Shown here in pieces: positions 41,804-49,145 of a stretch of DNA of 64,000 nucleotides. Where the stretch lies: contig DATMEB010000105.1 of the NCBI GenBank assembly GCA_035557095.1, positions 58,890-122,889 of the forward strand, read 5' to 3'. Below the pieces are notes generated by a model. That model was given only the letters and a program-made list of their open reading frames with translations. It ran no database searches and had not been told where the DNA came from. Position 1 is the stretch's first letter, and each line of letters starts with the position of its first letter. Both the position numbers and the translations under genes were made by a program. The stretch is from JALZDI01 sp035557095. Lineage in GTDB: Bacteria; Actinomycetota; Actinomycetes; Propionibacteriales; Nocardioidaceae.

Positions 41804-42351
41804 CGGACCATCTCCTCAGCCACGCCCAGGATCCGCAGGATATCCGGCAGCACCATGCTGACGCGCTCGCGGATGCCGTCGTCGTCCAGACTCGCCACCG
41901 GGTGCGTGACGGTCACGAACTCGTAGCCGGGCAGGCCGTACGCCTTCGCCATCGCCGCGGCCGGGACCGCGAACGCGTCGGTGCAGATGCTCACTGCCGG
42001 CACGCCTGCCTTCTCCAGCAGTACTCCGTCGGCCGAACTGGCCGCGCTGCACGAGCCTCAATCCCCGATCCCGGCCACGGCGAAGTCGCTGTTCTTCAGC
42101 ATGCGCAGGATCAGGTCCTCATCCGCGGGCGTGCCGAAGTAGCCCTTGGTGTAGAGCGTGGCCTCGCCACAGCCGTAGCCGTCCTGCAGCTGCCGGGCCA
42201 CCTCGTGCAGCAGCGCCGCGCCGTTCGGCTTGCCGTTGTTCAGCAGGCCGATCCGCAGACCGGACAGACTCGACACCCGCGGCGCCAGGTGGACGTCCCG
42301 CGCGGCGTTGCTCTCGCCGGTGGGGTCCAGCAGCGGTTCACGTACACCCAT
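41800..42351 (-). CDS. UGSC-family selenoprotein with in-frame TGA (Sec98)
   Basis: A 183-aa protein if the TGA at 42060-42058 is read as selenocysteine. The frame reads VAGIGD-U-GSCSAASSADG and continues without break through KAGVPAVSICTDAF and FVTVTHPVASL to the real stop at 41802-41800. The two paralogues in this window have Cys at the same place (C99-G-S-C102 at 45432; C102-G-S-S at 55660), and homology is equally strong on both sides of the TGA, which rules out a plain stop. A compact hairpin follows 13 bases after the TGA. The ATG at 42351 has AGGAGAG six bases upstream. The order xGVPxVxICT ... THPV resembles the C-terminal domain of glycine/proline reductase selenoproteins (GrdB/PrdB), so a selenol redox role is inferred. 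Its stop overlaps the large partner's start. Confidence 0.88.
42030..42044 (-). promoter_or_regulatory. Candidate bacterial SECIS hairpin
   Basis: Thirteen bases after the TGA the coding strand reads CGGCC-AGTTC-GGCCG, a perfect 5-bp stem with a 5-base loop containing GU near its 5' side. Bacterial SECIS elements lie within the coding region just after the UGA, with the apical loop about 16-37 bases downstream and a conserved G/GU in the loop; position and loop fit. It would recruit SelB with Sec-tRNA. No sel genes or selC are in the window. Confidence 0.65.
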
Positions 42352-42671
42352 CGCACTCTCCTGCTCGCAGGCTTCGAAGTGCCCGTAGCCAAGCACGCGG
42401 CGACGCCCGGAACAAGGTCGGAGCGGGCTGCGTGGACGCCTTCGGACAAGACTCCCGAACGTCCTGCCGGACACGGCCATGGCGCCTAGGCAATTTGACG
42501 TAACTTCGGTCCGGAGCCTCGCCCGCGACACCGCGGTGTCGCCATACTCGCAGCCACTGTCGGCCCCGATGGCAGGCAGCGTCGGCTCTCGAGATCCGCA
42601 TTCACAGCGGTACCCGTGCCGGGTCGCGGCGGACCGCTTCTGCGATGCGACGAACCACCGCGGAGGGCGAA
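42352..42671. other. Divergent promoter region with an 18-bp perfect palindrome
   Basis: The 320 bases between the selenoprotein operon (minus) and the NDMA-type alcohol dehydrogenase operon (plus). It contains the perfect palindrome GCGACACCGCGGTGTCGC at 42525-42542, a strong operator candidate able to control both directions. A TTGACG (42495-42500) lies 25 bases before it, but no good -10 box follows. No gene is seen here; an open frame that extends the selenoprotein upstream to 42531 has a basic, low-complexity sequence and no ribosome site. Confidence 0.6.
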
Positions 42672-43784
42672 GTGAAGACTCAGGCAGCCGTACTCCGGGA
42701 GTACGGCAAGGACTGGCAGATCGAGGAGATGGACCTCGACGACCCCCGCGAGGGCGAGGTGATGGTCCGGTTGAGTGCCTCGGGTCTGTGTCATTCCGAC
42801 GAGCACGTCCGGCTCGGCGACCTGCCGATGGAGGGCCTGCCCGTCGTCGGCGGACACGAGGGCGCCGGTGTCGTGGTCAAGACCGGCAAGGACGTGCACA
42901 GCGTGACCGAGGGCGATCACGTCGTGCTCAGCTTCGTCCCCGCCTGCGGGCGTTGCCCGTCCTGCGCCACGGGACACCAGAACCTCTGTGACGAGGGCGC
43001 CGACCTCACGGTCGGGTACCAGCGTGACGGCACCTCGCGGCACCACGTCGGCGGCGACGACGCACGGCTCATGTGCGTGCTGGGCACCTTCTCCCCGTAC
43101 ACCGTCACCAGGGAGAGCTCTGTCGTCCGGATCGACGACGACCTCCCGCTGGACAAGGCCGCTCTGGTCGGCTGCGGTGTCTCGACCGGATGGGGCACCG
43201 CGGTGTACGGCGCGGGGGTCCAGGCCGGTGACACCGTCGTGGTGCTGGGTGTCGGCGGCGTCGGGGTCAACGCGGTGCAGGGGGCCCGCATGGCCGGTGC
43301 GACCACGATCGTCGCGGTGGACCCCGCGGAGTTCAACCGGGAGCAGGCGAAGCGCTTCGGTGCGACGCACACGTTCGCCGACGCCGCTGAGGCGCAGAGC
43401 GCTCTCGTGGACATGACGCGCGGCCAGATGGCGAACTCGGCCCTGATCACCGTCGGGGTGGCCACCGGTGAGCGGGTCGGGGAGGCGCTGTCGCTCGTAG
43501 GCAAGCGCGGGACCGTCGCGCTCACCTCGCTCGCCAACGTCCAGGACGACCAGGCGACCGTGCCGATGTTCGAGCTGACGGCGTACCAGAAGCGGGTGGT
43601 CGGGTGCCTGTTCGGCAACGGCAACCCCCGTTACGACATCCCGAGGCTGCTCGACCTCTACCGGCAGGGCGAGCTGTTGCTCGACGAGCTCATCACCCGC
43701 AGCTACTCGCTGGAGCAGATCAACGAGGGCTACGAGGACATGCGCCAGCACCGCAACCTGCGGGGAATCATCCGGTTCGACTGA
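42672..43784 (+). CDS. NDMA-type zinc alcohol dehydrogenase (mycofactocin-associated)
   Basis: A 370-aa medium-chain dehydrogenase. Catalytic zinc ligands are C40 (SGLCHSDEH) and H62 with E63 (VVGGHEGAG); structural zinc is held by C92, C95, C98 and C106 (PACGRCPSCATGHQNLC). The nucleotide fold is VVLGVGGVGVNAVQGARMAG. The block LIDLYRQGELLLDELITR-like ending (LLDLYRQGELLLDELITRSY) and the overall length match the NDMA-dependent family (Rxyl_3153 type), whose members hold NAD(H) tightly and pass electrons to mycofactocin rather than free NAD+. The GTG at 42672 has GGAGGG upstream. It is followed by an aldehyde dehydrogenase gene 27 bases later and diverges from the selenoprotein operon. The substrate alcohol is unknown. 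Confidence 0.88.
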   Translation: MKTQAAVLREYGKDWQIEEMDLDDPREGEVMVRLSASGLCHSDEHVRLGDLPMEGLPVVGGHEGAGVVVKTGKDVHSVTEGDHVVLSFVPACGRCPSCATGHQNLCDEGADLTVGYQRDGTSRHHVGGDDARLMCVLGTFSPYTVTRESSVVRIDDDLPLDKAALVGCGVSTGWGTAVYGAGVQAGDTVVVLGVGGVGVNAVQGARMAGATTIVAVDPAEFNREQAKRFGATHTFADAAEAQSALVDMTRGQMANSALITVGVATGERVGEALSLVGKRGTVALTSLANVQDDQATVPMFELTAYQKRVVGCLFGNGNPRYDIPRLLDLYRQGELLLDELITRSYSLEQINEGYEDMRQHRNLRGIIRFD

Positions 43785-43811
43785 GCTCCGTGCTCGCACC
43801 TGGGAGGTCCG

Positions 43812-45260
43812 ATGGCCACGCATACGCAGCTGCTGATCGACGGTGAGTGGACCGGCGGCACCGGCAACACCACCTTCGAGACGCTGGACCCGGCGACCGG
43901 TGAGGTGCTGGGCACCGCGGTGGAGGCGACCGCGGCCGACGTCGACGCGGCCGTGCAGGCGGCGGGTCGCGCCTTCAGGGACCGTGCCTGGTCGGGCATG
44001 ACCCCGGCGGCGCGAGCGCGTCTGCTGTGGAGGATCGCCGACCTGATCGAGCAGAACGCCGCTGAGCTGGGGGAGCTGGAGAGCAGGGACCAGGGCCAGT
44101 CCGTCGCGTTCGCCAAGGGCAGCATGGCCGGGGCGGCGGAGATGCTGCGCTACTTCGCCGGCTGGTGCACCAAGATCACCGGGGCGACCAGCCCGGTCTC
44201 CATACCGGGCATGCTGCACTACACCAGGCGCGAGCCGGTCGGTGTGTGCGCGCTCATCACGCCGTGGAACTTCCCACTCACGATCGCGGTGTGGAAGCTC
44301 GCCCCGGCTCTCGCCGCGGGCAACACCGTGGTGCTCAAGCCCGCCGAGCAGACGCCGTTGAGCACGGCTCGGCTGGCCCAGCTCTGCGTCGAGGCCGGCG
44401 TCCCTGGCGGCGTGGTCAACCTCGTCAGCGGTGGCCCGAAGGTCGGCCGGCAGCTGGTGGAGCACTCCGGCGTCGACAAGGTGTCGTTCACCGGGTCCAC
44501 CGAGGTCGGCCGCTCGATCGTCTCCGCGTCGGCGGGCAACCTCAAGCGGGTGAGCCTCGAGCTCGGTGGCAAGGCGCCGAGCATCGTGATGGCCGACGCC
44601 GACATCGACGCCGCGGTCAGCGGCAACCTGCTCGGCGGGCTGGTCAACAGCGGGCAGGCGTGCGCGGCGTACAGCCGTTTCTACGTCGACCGCAGCCGCG
44701 TCGACGAGTTCACCGACAAGCTGTCCGCCGCGATGGCGGGCATCAAGATGGGACCCGGCCTGGCGGCCGACACCCAGGTCGGTCCGCTGGTCTCCGCGGA
44801 GCACCGCGAACGGGTCGAGGGCTACGTCGCCTCCGGCGTCGAGCAGGGCGCGGAGGTGGCCGTAGGAGGCGGGCGCGGAGAGGGCGACCTCGCCGGCGGG
44901 TTCTTCTTCGAGCCGACGCTGCTCACCGGCGTCGAGCACGACATGCTGGTCGCCCGGGAGGAGATCTTCGGGCCCGTGCTTCCCGTCATCGCCTACGACG
45001 AGCCGGACGAGCTCGTCGAGTGGGCGAACGACACGGAGTTCGGCCTGGTCGCGTGTGTCTGGACCTCCGACCTGGCACGCGGGCACCGGATGGCCCACCA
45101 CATCCGTGCCGGGGAGGTCTTCGTCAACACCTTGCCGATGCTCGATCCGGCGGCGCCCTGGGGCGGTTTCAAGTCCAGTGGCTGGGGCCGGGAGATGACG
45201 GGCGAGGCGTTGAACGCCTACACCGAGACCAAGGGCGTCTGGGTCAACATCGGCAAGTGA
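43812..45260 (+). CDS. Aldehyde dehydrogenase (NAD-dependent)
   Basis: A 482-aa aldehyde dehydrogenase. NAD-binding ITPWNFPLTIAVWKLAPALA and FTGSTEVGRSIVSASAG, catalytic Glu in LELGGKAPSIV and catalytic Cys in NSGQACAAYSRFYVDR are all present, as is EEIFGPVLPVIAYD near the C-terminus. It oxidises an aldehyde to the acid, most likely the product of the NDMA-type alcohol dehydrogenase just upstream. The ribosome site GGGAGG is well placed. A small hairpin follows before the second UGSC operon. Confidence 0.93.
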   Translation: MATHTQLLIDGEWTGGTGNTTFETLDPATGEVLGTAVEATAADVDAAVQAAGRAFRDRAWSGMTPAARARLLWRIADLIEQNAAELGELESRDQGQSVAFAKGSMAGAAEMLRYFAGWCTKITGATSPVSIPGMLHYTRREPVGVCALITPWNFPLTIAVWKLAPALAAGNTVVLKPAEQTPLSTARLAQLCVEAGVPGGVVNLVSGGPKVGRQLVEHSGVDKVSFTGSTEVGRSIVSASAGNLKRVSLELGGKAPSIVMADADIDAAVSGNLLGGLVNSGQACAAYSRFYVDRSRVDEFTDKLSAAMAGIKMGPGLAADTQVGPLVSAEHRERVEGYVASGVEQGAEVAVGGGRGEGDLAGGFFFEPTLLTGVEHDMLVAREEIFGPVLPVIAYDEPDELVEWANDTEFGLVACVWTSDLARGHRMAHHIRAGEVFVNTLPMLDPAAPWGGFKSSGWGREMTGEALNAYTETKGVWVNIGK

Positions 45261-45272
45261 CCCGCACGCCGC

Positions 45273-45290
45273 CCGGTCCGCCGAGACCGG
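45273..45290 (+). terminator. Short hairpin after the aldehyde dehydrogenase gene
   Basis: Perfect 6-bp arms CCGGTC and GACCGG with a 6-base loop, 13 bases after the stop. A second GC-rich symmetrical stretch follows near 45310-45335. It may attenuate transcription before the UGSC operon. Confidence 0.4.
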
Positions 45291-45431
45291 TGGGCGGTCG
45301 CGCCGGACGAGGTCCCGGACGGGGTTCCGTGACATGAAAGTCTGCTACCGGCCGATCCCGCCGCTGTCGTAGCGTCTGGGATGGCGAGGGGTCCTGTCGC
45401 TTCCTCGGTCCACGATCCCAGGAGGGTTCCT

Positions 45432-45989
45432 GTGTTCGACGGCATCATCGACCCCACGGTGGGTCCCGACTCCGGCCCGGACCGCTCGCCGGCGGTTCTG
45501 GCGCCACGTCCGGATCGGCTGGACGGGCTCGCTCTCGGGCTGCTGGCCAACACCAAGCGCAACGCGGAGGACCTCCTCGACGCACTGGCTTCGCAGCTCG
45601 AGGAGGAGTACGGCGTCAAGGTCGTGCTGGCGCGGAAGAAGATGAGCATCACCGACCCGGTCCCGCAGGACATCCTCGAGGAGCTCTGCGCGGCGTGCGA
45701 CATCGTCGTGGCCGGAGTCGGTGACTGCGGGTCGTGCAGCGCGTCGGCGGTGGCCGACGGTCTCCTCCTCGAGCAGGCCGGCGTGCCCGCTGCGGTCATC
45801 TGCAGCGATGCGTTCCAGGTCAGCGCCGACGCGATGGCCGACCTGCAGGGTGCACCCGGCTATCGCTACGCCACCACACCGCACCCGGTGGCCAGCCTGG
45901 ACCGCGACGGCGTGCGGGCCCGCGCGGCCACGCTCGTTCCGCCGGTCGTGGCGCTGCTGACCGACCCCGTGATGGCGGGGCGCTCATGA
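45432..45989 (+). CDS. UGSC-family protein, cysteine form (CGSC)
   Basis: A 185-aa paralogue of the selenoprotein at 41800-42351. Shared blocks are LALGLLANTKRNAEDLLDAL, VAGVGDCGSCSASAVADGLL (C99 in place of Sec, C102 kept), AGVPAAVICSDAF and TTPHPVASL. C99-G-S-C102 is a CxxC redox pair. The GTG at 45432 was chosen because AGGAGGG lies six bases upstream; an ATG at 45381 would add a non-conserved tail. Its stop overlaps the ATG of the large partner, and a small CxxC protein follows. No signal peptide is seen. The likely role is thiol redox or reductive chemistry within a complex with the partner; the substrate is unknown. Confidence 0.85.
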   Translation: MFDGIIDPTVGPDSGPDRSPAVLAPRPDRLDGLALGLLANTKRNAEDLLDALASQLEEEYGVKVVLARKKMSITDPVPQDILEELCAACDIVVAGVGDCGSCSASAVADGLLLEQAGVPAAVICSDAFQVSADAMADLQGAPGYRYATTPHPVASLDRDGVRARAATLVPPVVALLTDPVMAGRS

Positions 45990-47038
45990 CCGCTTCGCTG
46001 GGCGACCCGGTCAGGGATGCCAGGGCGGCTGTGGAGTACTGCTTCGAACAGGGTTGGACCGACGGGCTTCCGGTCGTACCCGCGACCGACGCCGACGTCG
46101 AGGAGTTCCTCGCCACGACTGCGCGCGACCCGGCCGAGGTCATCGGTGCGCAGGAGCACCTTCGCCGTCGCGTGACCGTGGCGCAGGCGGCCGCGAACGC
46201 GGTGATGGCCGGGTGCCGGGCAGAGTACTTCCCGGTCGTCCTCGCCGCCTGGGAGGCGCTGAACCTGGAGCGGGCAACCCGCGGCGGTGCCTGGCAGTCC
46301 ACGAGCGGTCCGGCGCCGCTCATCGTCGTCAACGGCCCCGTGCGGCACCGGCTCGAGATCAACAGCACAGGCGGTGTGTTCGGACCGGGGTTCCGGGCGA
46401 ACGCCACGATCGCCCGTGCGATCGGGCTGATCGTGCGCAACGCCTTCGGCATCCGCCCGCAGCAGCTCGACCAGACGACGCAGGGGATCCCCGGTCGCTG
46501 GACCCAGTGCATCGGGGAGAACGAGGAGATGTCGCCCTGGGATCCGTTGAGCGTCGTGGGCGGTGTCGAACGAGACGTCGACGCCGTCTCGTCGATGCTG
46601 ATCAGGACCAGTGAGTTCGTGGACAACCGGCACACGGAGGACCCCGAGAAGGTGCTGCGTGACCTGGCGGACACGCTGGCCAGGTCGGGGGCCTACGTGG
46701 GCGGGCAGCACTCCAGCGGCGCCGTGGTCCTCGGTCCCGAGCACGCGCAGCTCCTCGGTCGCGCCGGCTACGGACGGGCGGACGTGCAGGCGAGGCTGTA
46801 CGAGCTCTCGGTGCGGAGCCGTGACGACCTGGTCGCCGCGGGCAAGGGCGAGCACGTGCCCGCAGACGAGGGTCGCCCGTTCCCGATGATGCCGTCGGCC
46901 GAGGCGATCACGGTTCTCGTGGCCGGCGCAGCCAACGCCGCGATGTCGATGGTGTTCCGCCCGTTCGGGTGGACGCCGTGGTCCGGCCGGTCCGTGGCCG
47001 TGGAACAGGCGCAACAGGCGGAGAGGACGCACGCATGA
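45986..47038 (+). CDS. Large partner of UGSC protein, second copy (unknown function)
   Basis: A 350-aa paralogue of the protein at 40640-41803. It shares WTDGLPVVPAT, NAVMAGCRAEYFPVVLAAWE, IVVNGPVRHRLEINSTGGVF, GFRANATIARAIGLIVRN, LDQTTQGIPGRWTQCIGENE and GAVVLGPEHAQLLGRAGY, including both conserved cysteines. It lacks about 35 residues at the C-terminus and the AGAQ-rich N-terminus of the first copy. ATGA overlaps on both sides couple it to the CGSC protein and to the 78-aa CxxC protein. No known enzyme domain is recognisable; the strict pairing implies a complex. Confidence 0.8.
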   Translation: MTASLGDPVRDARAAVEYCFEQGWTDGLPVVPATDADVEEFLATTARDPAEVIGAQEHLRRRVTVAQAAANAVMAGCRAEYFPVVLAAWEALNLERATRGGAWQSTSGPAPLIVVNGPVRHRLEINSTGGVFGPGFRANATIARAIGLIVRNAFGIRPQQLDQTTQGIPGRWTQCIGENEEMSPWDPLSVVGGVERDVDAVSSMLIRTSEFVDNRHTEDPEKVLRDLADTLARSGAYVGGQHSSGAVVLGPEHAQLLGRAGYGRADVQARLYELSVRSRDDLVAAGKGEHVPADEGRPFPMMPSAEAITVLVAGAANAAMSMVFRPFGWTPWSGRSVAVEQAQQAERTHA

Positions 47039-47271
47039 GCATCGACGAGCAGCAGCTGGAGGCGTTCCGCGAGTCGCTGCGCGCCGACGACTACGACATG
47101 GTCGTGACCCCACAGCCGGACCGCGCCGAGGTCACGATCACGGCCGGGCCCGAGGCGTGCGAGGAGTGTCTCGTGCCCAAGCACCTGATGGCGGCGATGC
47201 TCGCGCCGATGCTGGGCGTCGCCCCGGACAGCATCGAGCTGTCCTACCCGGCCGACGCCCCGGCCACCTGA
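47035..47271 (+). CDS. Small CxxC protein of the UGSC operon
   Basis: A 78-aa protein with an acidic N-terminal half (SIDEQQLEAFRESLRADDYD) and the segment VTITAGPEACEECLVPKHLM, placing a CxxC pair at about residues 42-45, then a short hydrophobic stretch (MAAMLAPMLGVAP). It may bind metal, carry a disulfide or shuttle electrons to the CGSC protein. Its ATG overlaps the stop of the large partner. No homologous gene is next to the selenoprotein copy at 41800. I do not recognise the family. Confidence 0.75.
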   Translation: MSIDEQQLEAFRESLRADDYDMVVTPQPDRAEVTITAGPEACEECLVPKHLMAAMLAPMLGVAPDSIELSYPADAPAT

Positions 47272-47302
47272 CGTAGCGATCACTCGACAGAAAGGCCACT
47301 TC

Positions 47303-48238
47303 GTGGAGGTCTCACTCGAGGGCAAGGTCGCCCTCGTCACCGGCGTAGGTCCCAACATCGGCAGCGGTGTGGCGCTGGCCCTCTCCAGGTACGGCGCGAA
47401 GGTCGCCTGCAACGACGTCGACGACTCGGCGATCGACGCCTGCGTCCGCCGCATCGCGCGCAACGGCGGGGAAGCCATGCCCGCGCCCGGCGACGTCACG
47501 GACGAGAACGCGGTACGCCGCTACCTCGACGCGGTCGTCGACCGCTGGGGTCGCATCGACATCCTCGTCAACAACGCGGCCCTGCTCGGCGGCAGGGGAG
47601 TGCTCGACGAGAGTGCCGAGTTCTTCGAGCGCGCGGTGCGCGTCTCCTCGCTGGGCTACTTCCTCAACACCAAGCACGCCGGGCGGCTGATGGCCGAGCG
47701 CGGCATCAAGGGCTCGATCGTGTGCATGTCGTCGTCCAACGGCTGGGCGGGCTCGGCCGGGATCATCGCGTACGCGTTCAACAAGGGCGGCGTGAACAAC
47801 TTCGTCCGCGCGGCGGCGATGGATCTCGCTCCCTACGGGATCCGCGTCAACAGCTTCACGCCCACCGCACCCACCCCTGACAACCCCGAGCTGCTCGCCG
47901 AGCGGGCGAGAGCAGGCGAGGACACGGGCAGCATCCTGCGGCGCAGTCGGCGGGGTCTCGGCGGGCCGACGGGCGACGAGGAGTGGCGCCGGCCGAGCCG
48001 GTGGAGCGGGGAGCGCGCGCCGATGGTTCCCATGGGCTCGACCGGGACACCGACCGACATCGGTCACGCCGTGGCCTGGCTGTGCTCCGACTACGCACGG
48101 CTGATCACCGGCACCGATCTCGTCGTGGACGGTGGCGCCCGCGCGAAGAACTTCGCCTACGCGCCCGCGGGCTCGGAGGACCTGGCCGGTCCGCTGCCGC
48201 TGGTCACCCTCGACGCGACGCCGGCGTTTGTTCCGTGA
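47303..48238 (+). CDS. Short-chain dehydrogenase/reductase
   Basis: A 311-aa classical SDR. The cofactor loop is VALVTGVGPNIGSGVALALS, an unusual variant of TGxxxGIG, followed by DILVNNAALLG (NNA motif), the active-site Ser in SIVCMSSSNGWAGSAG and the Y-A-F-N-K form of YxxxK. A 30-residue Arg/Gly-rich insert (RRSRRGLGGPTGDEEWRRPS) sits in the substrate lid, and a long tail follows VVDGGARAKNF. The GTG start lies 31 bases after the small CxxC gene, so it is probably in the same operon. The C-terminus overlaps the convergent SDR gene by 35 bases. It would oxidise a secondary alcohol or reduce a ketone. Confidence 0.88.
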   Translation: MEVSLEGKVALVTGVGPNIGSGVALALSRYGAKVACNDVDDSAIDACVRRIARNGGEAMPAPGDVTDENAVRRYLDAVVDRWGRIDILVNNAALLGGRGVLDESAEFFERAVRVSSLGYFLNTKHAGRLMAERGIKGSIVCMSSSNGWAGSAGIIAYAFNKGGVNNFVRAAAMDLAPYGIRVNSFTPTAPTPDNPELLAERARAGEDTGSILRRSRRGLGGPTGDEEWRRPSRWSGERAPMVPMGSTGTPTDIGHAVAWLCSDYARLITGTDLVVDGGARAKNFAYAPAGSEDLAGPLPLVTLDATPAFVP

Positions 48239-49142
48239 ACGGACCGCGGGGAGGCTCGAGTCGCGACTCCGGCGCGTAGACCGGGTGCGACGTCAGGAAC
48301 GTGATCGTGGACGCGCGTTCCTCGTCCAGCGGCTCGTCGGGGAACGCCGCGAGCACGGTCTCGGAACGTTCGCGCACGCCCTCCCGGAACTCCGGATGGG
48401 TGAGGATGAACAGGTCGTTGCGGCGCACGCCGTTGAGCACTCGCTCGCCGGCCTCCTCGGCGCTCATGTAGGGCATGGTGTGCATCCGCTGCGCCCGCAC
48501 GGGATCGGGCGGGCCGTACCCGGTGTCGGCGTACTGTGCGGGGCGGTCCGCGGTCCCGGACCCGATGTTGCTGCGGACAGGCCCGGGGCAGTAGGCGGAG
48601 ACGCCGATGTTCTCGTCGGCAAGCTCGATGTGCAGCGTCTCCGACAGCGCGATGACCGCCGCCTTCGTCATGCTGTAGAGGCCGGCGACCACCGGCAGCA
48701 GACCGCCCATGGACGACGTGTTGACGATGTGCCCGCCCTCGCCGTGGGCACGGATCCGCGGGAGGAACGCCTGCAGGCCGTGGGCCACGCCCTTGATGTT
48801 GACGTCGATGACCCAGTCCCAGTCGCCCTGCCGCGCCTGCGCGATCGAATGGCCGCCCAGCCCGATGCCGGCGTTGTTCACCAGCACGTGGACGGCGCCG
48901 AACCTCTCCTCGGTCTCCGCGGCCGCCTGCTCGACCGCCTGTGGGTCGGTGACGTCGAGCCGCACGGCGTGCACGTCGAGGCCCTCGGCCTCGAACAGCT
49001 GAGCGGACTCGTCGAGGTGCTCCTGTCGCCGCCCGCTGACGACGACGGACATCCCCGCGCGTGCGAACGCGAGCGCGATGCCTCGCCCGATCCCGCTCGA
49101 ACCGCCGGTGACGAATGCGACCTTGCCCTTGACGTCCTGCAT
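48204..49142 (-). CDS. Short-chain dehydrogenase/reductase
   Basis: A 312-aa classical SDR: VAFVTGGSSGIGRGIALAFA, DVTDPQAVEQ, HVLVNNAGIGLGG, active-site Ser in HIVNTSSMGGLLPVV and Y-S-M-T-K. The C-terminal extension (about 60 residues, FILTHPEFREGVRERSETVL) is like that of ketoreductases acting on bulky or fatty substrates. It is the downstream end of a minus-strand group with an amidohydrolase and a two-subunit CoA-transferase. Its 3' end overlaps the convergent SDR gene. The substrate is unknown. Confidence 0.88.
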   Translation of the reverse strand: MQDVKGKVAFVTGGSSGIGRGIALAFARAGMSVVVSGRRQEHLDESAQLFEAEGLDVHAVRLDVTDPQAVEQAAAETEERFGAVHVLVNNAGIGLGGHSIAQARQGDWDWVIDVNIKGVAHGLQAFLPRIRAHGEGGHIVNTSSMGGLLPVVAGLYSMTKAAVIALSETLHIELADENIGVSAYCPGPVRSNIGSGTADRPAQYADTGYGPPDPVRAQRMHTMPYMSAEEAGERVLNGVRRNDLFILTHPEFREGVRERSETVLAAFPDEPLDEERASTITFLTSHPVYAPESRLEPPRGPFTEQTPASRRG

Positions 49143-49145
49143 GTC

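Noticed and set aside
42058..42060. Reading the TGA as a true stop or the gene as a broken pseudogene
   Set aside because: Homology to both paralogues is equally strong before and after it with no frame change, a Cys/Sec exchange at the predicted redox residue is seen, and the overlapping start of the next gene sits at the downstream stop.
42486..45335. A 949-codon open frame antisense to the alcohol and aldehyde dehydrogenase genes
   Set aside because: It is a by-product of high GC and codon bias; its translation is rich in Arg, Asp, His and Gly without domain pattern, while the opposite strand has clear enzymes with motifs and ribosome sites.
47303..48238. Calling this SDR a mycofactocin-coupled SDR
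   Set aside because: Its cofactor loop (TGVGPNIGSG) differs from the usual start of that subgroup, so only plain SDR membership is supported.
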